This document shows, in pieces, positions 1-7,929 of a stretch of DNA of 40,798 nucleotides (its first letter is position 1; each line of letters starts with the position of its first letter). The DNA comes from Litorilinea aerophila (GTDB lineage Bacteria; Chloroflexota; Anaerolineae; Caldilineales; Caldilineaceae). The notes under the pieces are model-generated. The model was not told the DNA's origin. It made no database searches and saw nothing but the letters and a program-made list of their open reading frames with translations. Both the position numbers and the translations under genes were made by a program. Location: positions 1-40,798 of the forward strand of contig NZ_VIGC02000043.1 in NCBI RefSeq assembly GCF_006569185.2. The letters run 5' to 3'.

Positions 1-52
1 TGCGCAGCCGTTGCCGTCCCTGCACCTGTCCGGATTGGGTGCAACACGTGCG

Positions 53-126
53 TAGGGCGGGTCTCTGGCCCGCCGTGGGTGGCTGGTTCGACCGCGACAG
101 CGGGCGGGCACGGCGGCCCGCCCCTA
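53..126. repeat. Pair of GGCGGG/CCCGCC hairpin repeats
   Basis: Two adjacent GC-rich inverted repeats are visible. The first has arms GGCGGG and CCCGCC (about 56-61 and 69-74). The second has arms GGGCGGG and CCCGCCC (102-108 and 117-123) and ends in CCCCTAC. The same sequence style reappears inside the MITE at 16876-16895, so this is a dispersed repeat family in the genome. No function is assigned. Confidence 0.6.
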
Positions 127-154
127 CAGAAACGGGCATCCTGTCGTAGGCGGC

Positions 155-178
155 AGGGGCGAATCATGATTCGCCCCT
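155..178. repeat. Perfect 24-bp palindrome
   Basis: The 24 bases form a perfect inverted repeat with half-site AGGGGCGAATCA. It is followed by a short AT run. It could be a dispersed repeat or a protein-binding palindrome; only one copy is seen in this window. Confidence 0.7.
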
Positions 179-451
179 ATATATGGCGCATCCGTCGCCC
201 GCCCTTCATCCACCCGGGGCTGGTAACGTAACAGCGTGCGGCCGGAGACCGCACCTACGACGGGGGCCGCCATCCACGCGGATTGGACAGCCGGCGGCTG
301 ATTTCTTCATGCAACTTCGTTGCGCCGCAGGAGAAAATCTGCGCTCATCGGCGTGAATCCGCGTCCTTTTTCAGGACAGGATGCCGGCCCCTTTGCGTTG
401 CAAAAGGACCTTGTGGCAGGGAAGTCACCAGGCTTTGCAGACATCCGAGGA

Positions 452-1828
452 TCAACCTCCCCCAGACGGGGGCTCGGCGGGCAGGGTGATGCGGAAGGTG
501 GTGCCTTCCCCGGGCGTGCTTTCCACCTGGATGGTGCCGCCGTGGGCTTCCACCAGGGATTTGGCAATGGCCAACCCCAGCCCAGACTCGCCGTTTTCGT
601 GGCGGGCCTTGTCCCCCCGATAGAAACGTTCAAAAATGTAGGGCAGGTCCTCCGGGTCGATGCCGCTGCCTGTGTCCCGCACCTGGAGCACCACGCCGCC
701 CGCGGTGGGGTAGGCGGCCAGCTCGATGGTGCCGCCGGCCGGCGTGTAGCGCAGGGCGTTCCCCACCAGGTTGCCCAACACCTGCACCATCCGCTCCGGA
801 TCCACCTGGATGGTGGGCAGGCTGGCCTCCTGGCGCACGGTCAGGGTGACCCCCCGCTGTTCGGCCTGGGGTCGCTGGGCCATGGCCACCCGGGAAAGGA
901 GCGCGCCGGGCTCCGTCTCCTCACGGAAGAGGGGGAGCTCACCCGCGTCGGCCAGGGAGAGGGTGCGCAGGTCGTCGATCAGGCGGCTGAGATGTTGGGC
1001 CTCGGCGTGCATCACCTCGTAGATCTCCGGCGAGCCGGGCAGCTTGGCCTCACTCAGCGCCTCGGTGTAGCCCAGGATCACGCTCAGGGGCGTGCGCAGA
1101 TCGTGGGCGATGTCCGCGGTCATCTGGCGGCGGAGCTGGTTGGCCCTGGCCAGCCGGGCGCTCATCTGGTTGAAGGAGCTGGCCAGCTCACCCAGCTCAT
1201 CCTGGGTGTGGATCTCCACCTGATGGCCCAGATCGCCCTGGGCCACCTGTTGGGTGGCGGCGGTCAGCTCCCGGATGGGGCGGGTGAGGGTGCGGGCCAG
1301 GATCACCCCCAGGAGCAGGGCGACCGCAGTGGCTCCCAACGCGCCCAACACGATGGCCCGGTTGATGCGGCTCAGGAAGTCCTGCTCTGGCGAGCCGGGC
1401 AGCTGGCGGCTTCGGGGCCAGTCGATCAGGAGCCAGCCCACGACCTGATCGTTCACCCGGATGGGCACCCCGCCGGCCAGCTCTCGGGCGGCCAGGATCG
1501 TCCCCGGGTTGCCGGGTCGCCCCCCCCAGACCACACGGCCGTGGGCGTCAGCCAGGACGAGACCATTGGGGCGGGGTACCGGGAGGTCCCGGCGCCAGAG
1601 CTGTTCCGGCAGCCCGTCCCAACTGCCGTGGCTGGCGTAATAGTCCGCCAGCCGCTCCACCAGGTTCACCTGGCTTCGATTCAGCAGGAACTGGTCGAAC
1701 TCTCGCCGGGCCCGCTGGCCCACGAAGAAGGCCACCAGCAGGGCGCCGGTCAGGCCCACCACCAGGAAGGCCAGGGTCAGCTTCAGGGCGATGGAACGAA
1801 GGGGTAACTGCAGAGGAATCGATACCAT
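452..1828 (-). CDS. Membrane sensor histidine kinase (HAMP-HisKA-HATPase)
   Basis: Predicted inner-membrane sensor kinase of 458 residues that autophosphorylates on His and passes phosphate to the response regulator encoded just upstream (10-nt gap, same strand). Seen in order: a first membrane helix at about 15-37 (LTLAFLVVGLTGALLVAFF), an extracytoplasmic segment of about 120 residues, a second helix at about 155-180, HAMP after LTRPIRELTAA, the HisKA box with HDLRTPLSVILGYTEAL at about 243, and an HATPase_c domain with N box (NLVGNALRYTP), G1 (DTGSGIDPED), F box (FERFYRGDKA) and G2 (SGLGLAIAKSLVEAHGG). All catalytic boxes are intact and length is normal. The sensed signal is unknown: the periplasmic part shows no domain I recognise. 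Confidence 0.93.
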   Translation of the reverse strand: MVSIPLQLPLRSIALKLTLAFLVVGLTGALLVAFFVGQRARREFDQFLLNRSQVNLVERLADYYASHGSWDGLPEQLWRRDLPVPRPNGLVLADAHGRVVWGGRPGNPGTILAARELAGGVPIRVNDQVVGWLLIDWPRSRQLPGSPEQDFLSRINRAIVLGALGATAVALLLGVILARTLTRPIRELTAATQQVAQGDLGHQVEIHTQDELGELASSFNQMSARLARANQLRRQMTADIAHDLRTPLSVILGYTEALSEAKLPGSPEIYEVMHAEAQHLSRLIDDLRTLSLADAGELPLFREETEPGALLSRVAMAQRPQAEQRGVTLTVRQEASLPTIQVDPERMVQVLGNLVGNALRYTPAGGTIELAAYPTAGGVVLQVRDTGSGIDPEDLPYIFERFYRGDKARHENGESGLGLAIAKSLVEAHGGTIQVESTPGEGTTFRITLPAEPPSGGG

Positions 1829-1838
1829 CAGGACTCCA

Positions 1839-2528
1839 TCAGGGCTCTACGGGCGCGAAGCGATAGCCGACACCGTAGACTGTCTCCACGTAGCGAGGAT
1901 GGCGGGGATCGGGCTCGATCTTGGTGCGCAGGTTGCGGATGTGGACGTCGATGGTGCGCTCGTAGCCTTCGTAGGCATCTCCCTGGAGCCGGTCCAGCAG
2001 ATCCAGCCGGCTAAAGACCCGGCCGGGGGAGCCCATCAGCGTGGCCAGGAGCTCAAACTCCGAGGGGGTCAGGCTCACCTCCCGGCCATCCACAGTGACC
2101 CGACGGGTGTTGCGGTCCAGGGTCACGTCCCCCACCTGCAGGACCGGCTGCTGGACGTCGGCCTTTTCCAGGCGGCGGAGCACAGCCCGCACCCGCGCGG
2201 TCAGTTCCCGCAGGCTGAAGGGCTTGGTGACATAGTCGTCGGCGCCCAGCTCCAGCCCCAGCACCTTGTCCGTCTCATCCACCCGGGCGGTGAGGATGAT
2301 GATGGGCGTCTGGGCTTCCTTGCTGTAGACCCGCAGAAATTCGTAGCCACCCATCTCGGGCATCATCAGGTCCAGAATGATGAGATCCGGCTTTTCCTCC
2401 CGGGCCACAAAGAGGGCCTCCCGGCCGTCCGCGGCGGTGACCACCCGGAAGCCCTCCTGGGTCAGGTAGCTCTGCACCATGGTGCGCAGGCTTTTTTTAT
2501 CGTCGACTACCAATATTGTCTTGGCCAT
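1839..2528 (-). CDS. OmpR/PhoB-family response regulator
   Basis: DNA-binding response regulator of 229 residues, partner of the adjacent kinase. The receiver domain (about 1-120) starts ILVVDDKKSLR, carries the phospho-acceptor Asp in LIILDLMMPEMGGYEF, the Thr switch in ILTARVDET and the conserved Lys in DDYVTKPFSLREL. A winged-helix Trans_reg_C domain fills about 130-226, with LTPSEFELLATLMGSPGRVFSR and the recognition-helix region ERTIDVHIRNLRTKIEPD, ending VYGVGYRF. It is the first gene of a two-gene minus-strand operon. A tandem 13-bp repeat lies 18-43 nt upstream of its start and could be an autoregulatory site. The target genes are unknown, though divergent transcription of thyX and the operon behind it begins about 500 bp away. 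Confidence 0.94.
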   Translation of the reverse strand: MAKTILVVDDKKSLRTMVQSYLTQEGFRVVTAADGREALFVAREEKPDLIILDLMMPEMGGYEFLRVYSKEAQTPIIILTARVDETDKVLGLELGADDYVTKPFSLRELTARVRAVLRRLEKADVQQPVLQVGDVTLDRNTRRVTVDGREVSLTPSEFELLATLMGSPGRVFSRLDLLDRLQGDAYEGYERTIDVHIRNLRTKIEPDPRHPRYVETVYGVGYRFAPVEP

Positions 2529-3038
2529 GGTATCTTCACGGGTATCTTCACATCGTCACTTCACATCGTCAATCGTAAATGTCAGCAAATTGTAAGTATC
2601 AGCAATTCGTGATAAAAGCTATCGCTCCCGGCAGAAATTCGCCGCGGGTTTCCCCAAATGAAGAAACCACAGGTCTCACAGATGAGCACAGAATTTGCCA
2701 GATTTCCCCTGGAAATCCTTTGGGCCTGGTCAGCCATGTCGTCAGATACAGGGCAAACCATGGGCGGGCTCTTGAGACCTCCCGCTACCATCATTTTACA
2801 ATAAAAATCTTCAGGAAATATGAAGATTCCATTGGAATTCTCCTGGACAAGCCCCCAGATTGGCCCCGCGGACGCTTTGGACTTGCCTGAAAATGATGCT
2901 ATTCTAAAGCTGTTTGACATAGACCAATATTTCCTTGGTTTGCAGCCACAGATTACCCAGATGACACGGATTCCACAGATGGCTTCCGTGCAAAAATGGC
3001 TTTTTGAATGATAGACAACCGTGTCGCAAGGATTGCCC
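2529..3038. other. Divergent intergenic region, no gene
   Basis: About 510 bases separate the divergent response regulator and thyX genes and are more AT-rich than the flanks. Frames here give no recognisable protein. Degenerate members of the CAGAT-type dispersed repeat are visible (CACAGATGAGCACAGAAT near 2679, CACAGATTACCCAGATG near 2948). Promoters for both directions should lie here. A TTGACA hexamer is present near 2914, but I see no well-placed -10 box for it. Confidence 0.55.
2546..2571. promoter_or_regulatory. Tandem 13-bp repeat upstream of response regulator
   Basis: The 13-mer CTTCACATCGTCA occurs twice head to tail with no gap. A partial third copy, TATCTTCACGG, precedes it at 2531-2541 and resembles TATCTTCACAT at 2543-2553. 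OmpR-family regulators often bind direct repeats spaced by about one helix turn, so this could be an autoregulatory operator. The repeats are seen directly; the role is inference. Confidence 0.4.
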
Positions 3039-4127
3039 ATGCAGGTTGAATTGCTCGCCTATACCCAGCAGAACCCGGCCCTCGCCTCGGAGGTGCAGGC
3101 CAACTCCCGGGGACTTCCCAGCGATCTGGCCACCATCTGGCGGGGCTGTGGTGGTTTCCCTGAACAGCTTATCGAATACGCCGGACGGGTCTGTTATCGC
3201 AGCACCCACCGCATGGGCACCGCGCCCGAATTCATCGCTGCCCGGGTGCGAGAAGGCCACGAAGACATCATCGAGCATGTGGTGGTCACCGTGCGGGTGC
3301 GGGATGCCGGGGACCAGCCCATGCGCTGGCGGCTGGCCAACCGCCACTGCGAGGTCAGCGAGCTGGGCAACGGCGAGTGGATCGTCAGCGGCAACGCCCG
3401 GGTCTGGCTGGACTTCTTCCGGCGGGGCATTGCCCTGGAGGCGTTGCCCCTCCTCAAGGCGGTGGCGCCGGCGGTGTACAGCGAGCTGGAGCTGGAGCAG
3501 GCCGGCGGCGACGGCGGCCTGGACGCCTGTAGCCCGGCCCAGGGAAGTTTCTCCAGCGCGGATCTGGCGCGGCTGGGCCCCAGGGAGTGTGGCCCCATGC
3601 GGGTGACCCTCCTGGGCTTCACCCAGCCCCTGCTGTCGGATCCAGAGTTGGCCCTGCATCACGGCTCAGCCACCTTTTTCTTCGAAGGCATCAGCCGGGC
3701 ATGTACCCATCAACTGGTGCGCCACCGCCTGGCCAGCTTCAGCCAGGAGTCGCAGCGCTACACCGACCTCAGCAAAGGGGGCTGGAAGGCGATTGTGCCC
3801 CCGGCAGTGGCGAAGAATGAAGCGGCTGTGGCCGAGCTGCAGGAATTCTGGGCCATGGCAGAGGAGAAATACGCCCGACTGCGCGCCCTGGGCATCCGCA
3901 AGGAGGACGCCCGCTTCCTGCTGCCCAACGCGGCCGAAACCCGCATCGTCACCACCATGAACTTCGCAGCCTGGAGCCACTTCCTCTGGCTGCGGGCGGT
4001 GGACAAGGCCGCCCAGTGGGAGATCCGGCAGTTGGGGCAGCAGGTGCTGGAGCTGCTCTACGCCATCGCGCCGGCTGTCTTCCAGGAACATTGGCACGTC
4101 TACCGGGAAAAATTTCAGAACGGATAA
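3039..4127 (+). CDS. thyX: Flavin-dependent thymidylate synthase with duplicated N-terminal half
   Basis: Makes dTMP from dUMP using FAD, NADPH and methylenetetrahydrofolate. The ATG at 3039 is preferred over the GTG at 3021 because AAGGA sits seven bases upstream; this gives 362 residues, against about 220-250 for the family. The C-terminal half (from about residue 187, [10 protein letters not shown]) carries the family signature [15 protein letters not shown] and the downstream NARF-like segment [18 protein letters not shown], so it looks catalytically complete. The first half starts with a similar [10 protein letters not shown], has the helix usually found in ThyX ([23 protein letters not shown]), but its signature position reads [13 protein letters not shown], and it ends in a ThyX-like tail ([11 protein letters not shown]). 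The second half in turn lacks most of the helix found in the first. It reads as a degenerate internal duplication. It is followed after 15 nt by cysD. Confidence 0.9.
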   Translation: MQVELLAYTQQNPALASEVQANSRGLPSDLATIWRGCGGFPEQLIEYAGRVCYRSTHRMGTAPEFIAARVREGHEDIIEHVVVTVRVRDAGDQPMRWRLANRHCEVSELGNGEWIVSGNARVWLDFFRRGIALEALPLLKAVAPAVYSELELEQAGGDGGLDACSPAQGSFSSADLARLGPRECGPMRVTLLGFTQPLLSDPELALHHGSATFFFEGISRACTHQLVRHRLASFSQESQRYTDLSKGGWKAIVPPAVAKNEAAVAELQEFWAMAEEKYARLRALGIRKEDARFLLPNAAETRIVTTMNFAAWSHFLWLRAVDKAAQWEIRQLGQQVLELLYAIAPAVFQEHWHVYREKFQNG

Positions 4128-4142
4128 CCATCCATCAGGATT

Positions 4143-5048
4143 ATGCCAAGTTATACACGCTCTCACCTCAAACAGCTGGAGTCCGAAGCCATCTACGTCA
4201 TGCGGGAGGTGGCCGCCCAATTCGAGCGGCCGGTGCTCCTCTTCTCCGGCGGCAAGGACTCCATCGTCATGGCCCACCTGGCCTACAAGGCCTTCTACCC
4301 GGGCAAGATCCCATTCCCGCTCCTGCACATCGACACCGGCCATAACTTCCCCGAAACCCTGGAATTTCGGGACCGGCTGGTGGAGAAGCTGGGCGTCCAG
4401 CTCATCGTCCGCTACGTGCAGGACTCCATCGACCAGGGCCGGGTCGTGGAAGAGACAGGCCCCAACGCCAGCCGCAACGCCCTGCAGACGGTGACCCTGC
4501 TGGACGCCCTGGCCGAGTTCAAGTTCGAGGCCGCCCTGGGCGGCGCCCGCCGGGACGAGGAAAAGGCCCGGGCCAAGGAGCGCTTCTTCTCCCACCGGGA
4601 CATGTTTGGCCAGTGGGATCCCAAGAACCAGCGCCCAGAGCTCTGGAACCTCTACAACGGGCGCAAGCACCCCAACGAACATTTCCGGGTCTTCCCCCTG
4701 AGCAACTGGACGGAGATGGACATCTGGCAGTACATTGCCCGGGAAGGGATTGAGATCCCGGTCCTCTACTTCGCCCACCGCCGGGACGTCATCAACCGGG
4801 ACGGCGTCCTCCTGGCCGTCTCCGACTACATCACCTTGCTGGACGGCGAAAAGGTGGAGAACAAGATGGTGCGCTTCCGCACCATCGGCGACATGACCTG
4901 TACCGGCGCGGTGGAGTCTACCGCCTCCACCATCGAGGAGATCATCCAGGAAGTGGCCTCGGCACGGGTCACCGAACGGGGCGCCCGGGCCGACGACAAG
5001 CGTTCGGAAGCGGCCATGGAAGATCGCAAGCGCCAGGGTTACTTTTAA
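4143..5048 (+). CDS. cysD: Sulfate adenylyltransferase small subunit CysD
   Basis: Small, catalytic subunit of ATP sulfurylase (ATP + sulfate to APS + PPi), working with CysN. The 301 residues match the usual length of about 302. The N-type ATP pyrophosphatase P-loop is FSGGKDSIVMAHLA at about 35-48, followed by LLHIDTGHNFPETLEFRD. The PAPS-reductase/CysD signature LSNWTEMDIWQYIAREGIEIP lies at about 189, and the C-terminal RERGAR/DDKRSEAAME region with final KRQGYF is typical of CysD. It starts 15 nt after thyX and ends just before cysNC, consistent with one operon. No PAPS reductase or sulfite reductase gene is nearby, so a role in supplying PAPS for sulfation is possible rather than sulfate assimilation. 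Confidence 0.96.
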   Translation: MPSYTRSHLKQLESEAIYVMREVAAQFERPVLLFSGGKDSIVMAHLAYKAFYPGKIPFPLLHIDTGHNFPETLEFRDRLVEKLGVQLIVRYVQDSIDQGRVVEETGPNASRNALQTVTLLDALAEFKFEAALGGARRDEEKARAKERFFSHRDMFGQWDPKNQRPELWNLYNGRKHPNEHFRVFPLSNWTEMDIWQYIAREGIEIPVLYFAHRRDVINRDGVLLAVSDYITLLDGEKVENKMVRFRTIGDMTCTGAVESTASTIEEIIQEVASARVTERGARADDKRSEAAMEDRKRQGYF

Positions 5049-5099
5049 ATTGAACGGTACGGGTTGCACGTGGGCAGCCCTTCGCGAATGGTGGGACTT

Positions 5100-7091
5100 A
5101 TGTTAAAAGCAGACGACACGAAAATCACAGCCACGGAACAATCGCTGAACCACGACCGGCCCCTGCCGGCCGAACAGCCGGCCGTCGGCTCCGACCTGGA
5201 GGCCTACCTGGCCATGGACCTGCTGCGCCTGACCACCGCGGGCAGCGTGGACGATGGCAAGAGCACCCTCATTGGTCGGCTGCTCTATGACACCAAGGCC
5301 ATCTTCGAGGATCAGCTCGAGGCGGTGGAGCGGGCCAGCCGCAGCCGGGGCGACCCCTACGTGGACCTGGCCCTCCTCACCGACGGCCTGCGGGCCGAAC
5401 GGGAACAGGGCATCACCATCGACGTGGCCTACCGCTACTTTGCCACGCCCCGGCGCAAATTCATCATCGCCGACACGCCCGGCCACATCCAGTACACCCG
5501 CAACATGGTCACCGGCGCCTCCACCGCGGAGCTGGCCATCATCCTCATCGACGCGCGCAAGGGCGTGGTCACCCAGTCCAAGCGCCACGGCTTCCTGGCC
5601 TCCCTGCTGGAGATCCCCCACATCCTGGTCACGGTCAACAAGATGGACCTGGTGGATTACAGCCAGGAGGTCTACAACCGCATCGTGGCCGAGTACACCG
5701 AGTTCGCCACCAAGCTCTCGGTGCAGGACATGACCTTCATCCCCATCTCGGCCCTGAAAGGGGACAATGTCGTCCACAAGAGCGCCAACATGCCCTGGTA
5801 CGAGGGCCCTACCCTGCTCCACTACCTGGAGCATGTGAACGTGGGCTCCTCCCGCAACCTGGTGGACTTCCGCTTCCCCGTGCAGACGGTGATCCGGCCC
5901 CACCAGGACTTCCGGGGCTTCGCCGGCCAGATCTTCTCCGGCACCATCAGCCCGGGCGAGGAAGTGGTGGTGCTCCCCTCGGGGCAGACCAGCCGGGTGC
6001 GGGCCATCGTCACCGCGGACGGCGAGCTCCAGGAGGCTGCGGCGGGCGACTCGGTCATCCTGACCCTGGAGGATGAGCTGGACGTCAGCCGGGGCGACAT
6101 GATCGTGCGCAAGAAGAACCTGCCCACCGTGGCCAACCAGCTGGAGTGCATCGTCTGCTGGATGCACGAGGAGCCCATGAATCCCCGGGGCACCTACATC
6201 CTGCAGCACACCACCCGCCAGGTGCGGGCCTTCATCAGCGAGGTCACCTACCGCATCGACGTGGACACCCTCCACCGGGAGCCCGCGCAGACGCTGCAGC
6301 TAAACGAGATCGGGCGGCTGAAGATCACCACCACCCAGCCCCTCTTCTTTGACCCATACAAACTCAACCGGGCCACGGGCGGCTTCATCCTCATCGACCC
6401 CTACACCAACGTCACCGTGGCCGCGGGCATGATCCGCCGTCGGGCCCGGGATCTGGATGAGGTGGTCGTCCAGGAGCCGGCCCGCCAGAAGTCCACCAAC
6501 GTGGTCTGGGAATCCACCGCCATCACCCGGGAGCAGCGGGAACGGCGCAACGGCCACCGGGCCGCCGTCCTCTGGTTCACCGGCCTCTCCGGCTCGGGCA
6601 AGTCCACCGTGGCCCGCAAGCTGGAGCAGCGCCTCTACGCCATGGGCTGCCAGACCATGTACCTGGACGGCGACAACGTGCGCCACGGCCTCAACGGGGA
6701 CCTGGGCTTCAGCCCGGAAGACCGCAAGGAGAACATCCGCCGGGTGGCCGAGGTGGCCCGGCTCAGCTTCGAGCACGGCAACCTGACCCTCTGCACCTTC
6801 ATCTCCCCCTACCGGGCCGACCGGGATTTCGCCCGTTCCCTGCTGCCCCACGGCCGCTTTGTGGAGATCTACGTCAAGTGCGACCTGGAGGTCTGCAAGC
6901 GGCGGGATCCCAAAGGGCTCTACGCCCGGGCCCTGCGGGGCGAGATCCCGGAATTTACCGGCGTCTCCTCGCCCTACGAAGAGCCGGAATCGCCCGAAAT
7001 CGTGGTGGAGACGGACGTGCAGAGCGTGGACGACATCGTGAACTACATCGTGGAGGAGCTGACCCGCCGGGGCATCCTGGAGCAGCCGTAA
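5100..7091 (+). CDS. cysNC: CysN-CysC fusion: ATP sulfurylase GTPase subunit plus APS kinase
   Basis: Bifunctional protein producing PAPS with CysD: the CysN part is the GTPase that drives APS formation, the CysC part phosphorylates APS. The CysN GTPase domain shows G1 GSVDDGKSTLIGRLLYD, G2/G3 region REQGITIDVAYRYF and DTPGHIQYTRNM, and G4 NKMDLVD, followed by EF-Tu-like beta-barrels. The CysC domain begins about residue 470 with WFTGLSGSGKSTVARKLEQ, then DGDNVRHGLNGDLGFSPEDR and FISPYRADRDFARSLLP. All nucleotide-binding motifs are intact. The start is uncertain: an ATG at 5100 preceded by GGTGGGA is chosen (663 residues); in-frame ATG 5088 and TTG 5064 are alternatives. It lies 51 nt after cysD and 22 nt before mntA. 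Confidence 0.95.
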   Translation: MLKADDTKITATEQSLNHDRPLPAEQPAVGSDLEAYLAMDLLRLTTAGSVDDGKSTLIGRLLYDTKAIFEDQLEAVERASRSRGDPYVDLALLTDGLRAEREQGITIDVAYRYFATPRRKFIIADTPGHIQYTRNMVTGASTAELAIILIDARKGVVTQSKRHGFLASLLEIPHILVTVNKMDLVDYSQEVYNRIVAEYTEFATKLSVQDMTFIPISALKGDNVVHKSANMPWYEGPTLLHYLEHVNVGSSRNLVDFRFPVQTVIRPHQDFRGFAGQIFSGTISPGEEVVVLPSGQTSRVRAIVTADGELQEAAAGDSVILTLEDELDVSRGDMIVRKKNLPTVANQLECIVCWMHEEPMNPRGTYILQHTTRQVRAFISEVTYRIDVDTLHREPAQTLQLNEIGRLKITTTQPLFFDPYKLNRATGGFILIDPYTNVTVAAGMIRRRARDLDEVVVQEPARQKSTNVVWESTAITREQRERRNGHRAAVLWFTGLSGSGKSTVARKLEQRLYAMGCQTMYLDGDNVRHGLNGDLGFSPEDRKENIRRVAEVARLSFEHGNLTLCTFISPYRADRDFARSLLPHGRFVEIYVKCDLEVCKRRDPKGLYARALRGEIPEFTGVSSPYEEPESPEIVVETDVQSVDDIVNYIVEELTRRGILEQP

Positions 7092-7113
7092 CCGTGACCG
7101 GGGAGGGTCACCC

Positions 7114-7515
7114 ATGGAAGCCCAGCTCGCCGCTGTGTTCAGCCGCTATCCAGAGATCCAGGCCGTCTACCTGTTCGGGTCCCACGCCGAAGGCCGGGCC
7201 ACGTCCAGGAGCGACCTGGATCTGGCGGCGATCTTGCGGCCCCATACGCCCCCGCCCGACAAGCTGGACCTGCTGACGGATCTGGTGCGGGCCGGCTTTG
7301 AGCAGGTGGACCTGGTCTTCCTCGACCCGGCCGACATCCGGGACATCGTCCTCTGGTTCGACGTGGTTCGTCATAACCGGGTGATTTACGCGGTGGAAGA
7401 CTTTGACCGCGGGCAGCTCTTTTCCAAAATCGCCCGGATGTACTGGGACTTCGTGCCCATCCTGGAGCGACAGCGGCGCCGGTTCAAGGAGAGAATCCTC
7501 GGTGGTCAGAGTTGA
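7114..7515 (+). CDS. mntA: MntA-type minimal nucleotidyltransferase (antitoxin)
   Basis: Small nucleotidyltransferase of 133 residues. In characterised MntA/HepT systems this enzyme adds AMP groups to the HEPN RNase toxin and neutralises it. The active-site motif GS-x10-DxD is seen as LFGSHAEGRATSRSDLDLAA at about 24-43, with a third acidic residue in the VDLVFLD strand. A strong ribosome site GGGGAGGG precedes the ATG. Its stop codon overlaps the start of the HEPN partner by 14 nt, implying translational coupling. The pair sits inside what is otherwise a nucleotide-sugar and sulfate operon, which looks like a module insertion between cysNC and the sugar dehydrogenase gene. Confidence 0.88.
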   Translation: MEAQLAAVFSRYPEIQAVYLFGSHAEGRATSRSDLDLAAILRPHTPPPDKLDLLTDLVRAGFEQVDLVFLDPADIRDIVLWFDVVRHNRVIYAVEDFDRGQLFSKIARMYWDFVPILERQRRRFKERILGGQS

Positions 7516-7915
7516 GGTCCTCCGTAAACGATTGGAGAAACTGGAAGAATACCTGCAGATCCTGCACAGGTTACGGGAAACGCCCCTCGCAACCTTTCTG
7601 GAGAACCCGGAGAAGTATGGGAGCGCCGAGCGTTTCCTGCAACTGGCCATTGAAGCCATCGACGACATCGGCAGCCATCTGGTGGCGGACCTGCAGCTGG
7701 GGACCGTGGAGTGGTATCGGGATGTGCCAGAGCTGCTCTGCGAGGCCGGCTACATCGACGAGACCCTCTACCAGCGGTGGCTGCGCATGATTGGCTTCCG
7801 CAATATTCTGGTGCATGATTACCTGGATATTGACAGACACCAGGTCTACCAGATCTTGCAAAACCACCTGGAGGACTTTGACCAGATTCGGAGTATCTTT
7901 GCCCAGTTCCTTTAA
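7502..7915 (+). CDS. hepT: HepT-type HEPN RNase toxin (DUF86)
   Basis: HEPN-domain toxin partner of MntA, a predicted RNase acting on tRNA or mRNA. Start is taken as the GTG at 7502, with AAGGAG ten bases upstream, giving 137 residues, normal for HepT. The catalytic RX4-6H motif is intact in MIGFRNILVHDYLDID at about 96-111, and the helical N-terminus EVLRKRLEKLEEYLQIL is typical of DUF86. In this family the tyrosine three residues after the motif histidine (HDY) is the AMP acceptor and it is present. Both key sites of the pair are therefore intact, unlike the two broken MNT/HEPN pairs near 17 kb. Confidence 0.9.
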   Translation: MVRVEVLRKRLEKLEEYLQILHRLRETPLATFLENPEKYGSAERFLQLAIEAIDDIGSHLVADLQLGTVEWYRDVPELLCEAGYIDETLYQRWLRMIGFRNILVHDYLDIDRHQVYQILQNHLEDFDQIRSIFAQFL

Positions 7916-7929
7916 CCCTTGGAGCCCCC

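Larger units (their letters stand above)
1..451. other. Gene-free left edge with GC-rich palindromes
   Basis: No convincing coding region is seen here. The open frames on the plus strand are shadows of the sensor kinase gene or of repeat sequence. The stretch holds several small hairpins (listed separately), another one at 236-254 (GTGCGG / CCGCAC arms), and at about 333-373 a degenerate copy of the AAAATCTGCG...CGCGTCC repeat that recurs around 21, 23, 24 and 25.6 kb. It lies downstream of the kinase stop codon, so some hairpins could act in transcription termination. That is inference. Confidence 0.6.

Noticed and set aside
320-1807. A 495-codon plus-strand frame opposite the sensor kinase
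   Set aside because: Shadow frame: the minus strand carries intact HisKA and HATPase motifs.
2582-3040. A 152-codon minus-strand frame upstream of thyX
   Set aside because: Composition is Cys/Ser-rich, has no domain, and overlaps repeat words. It would also cover the promoter region of two divergent genes.
3666-5069. A 467-codon open frame on the minus strand opposite thyX and cysD
   Set aside because: It is a GC-rich shadow: the plus-strand frames have clear family motifs, while this reading has no domain and an His/Gly/Val-biased composition.
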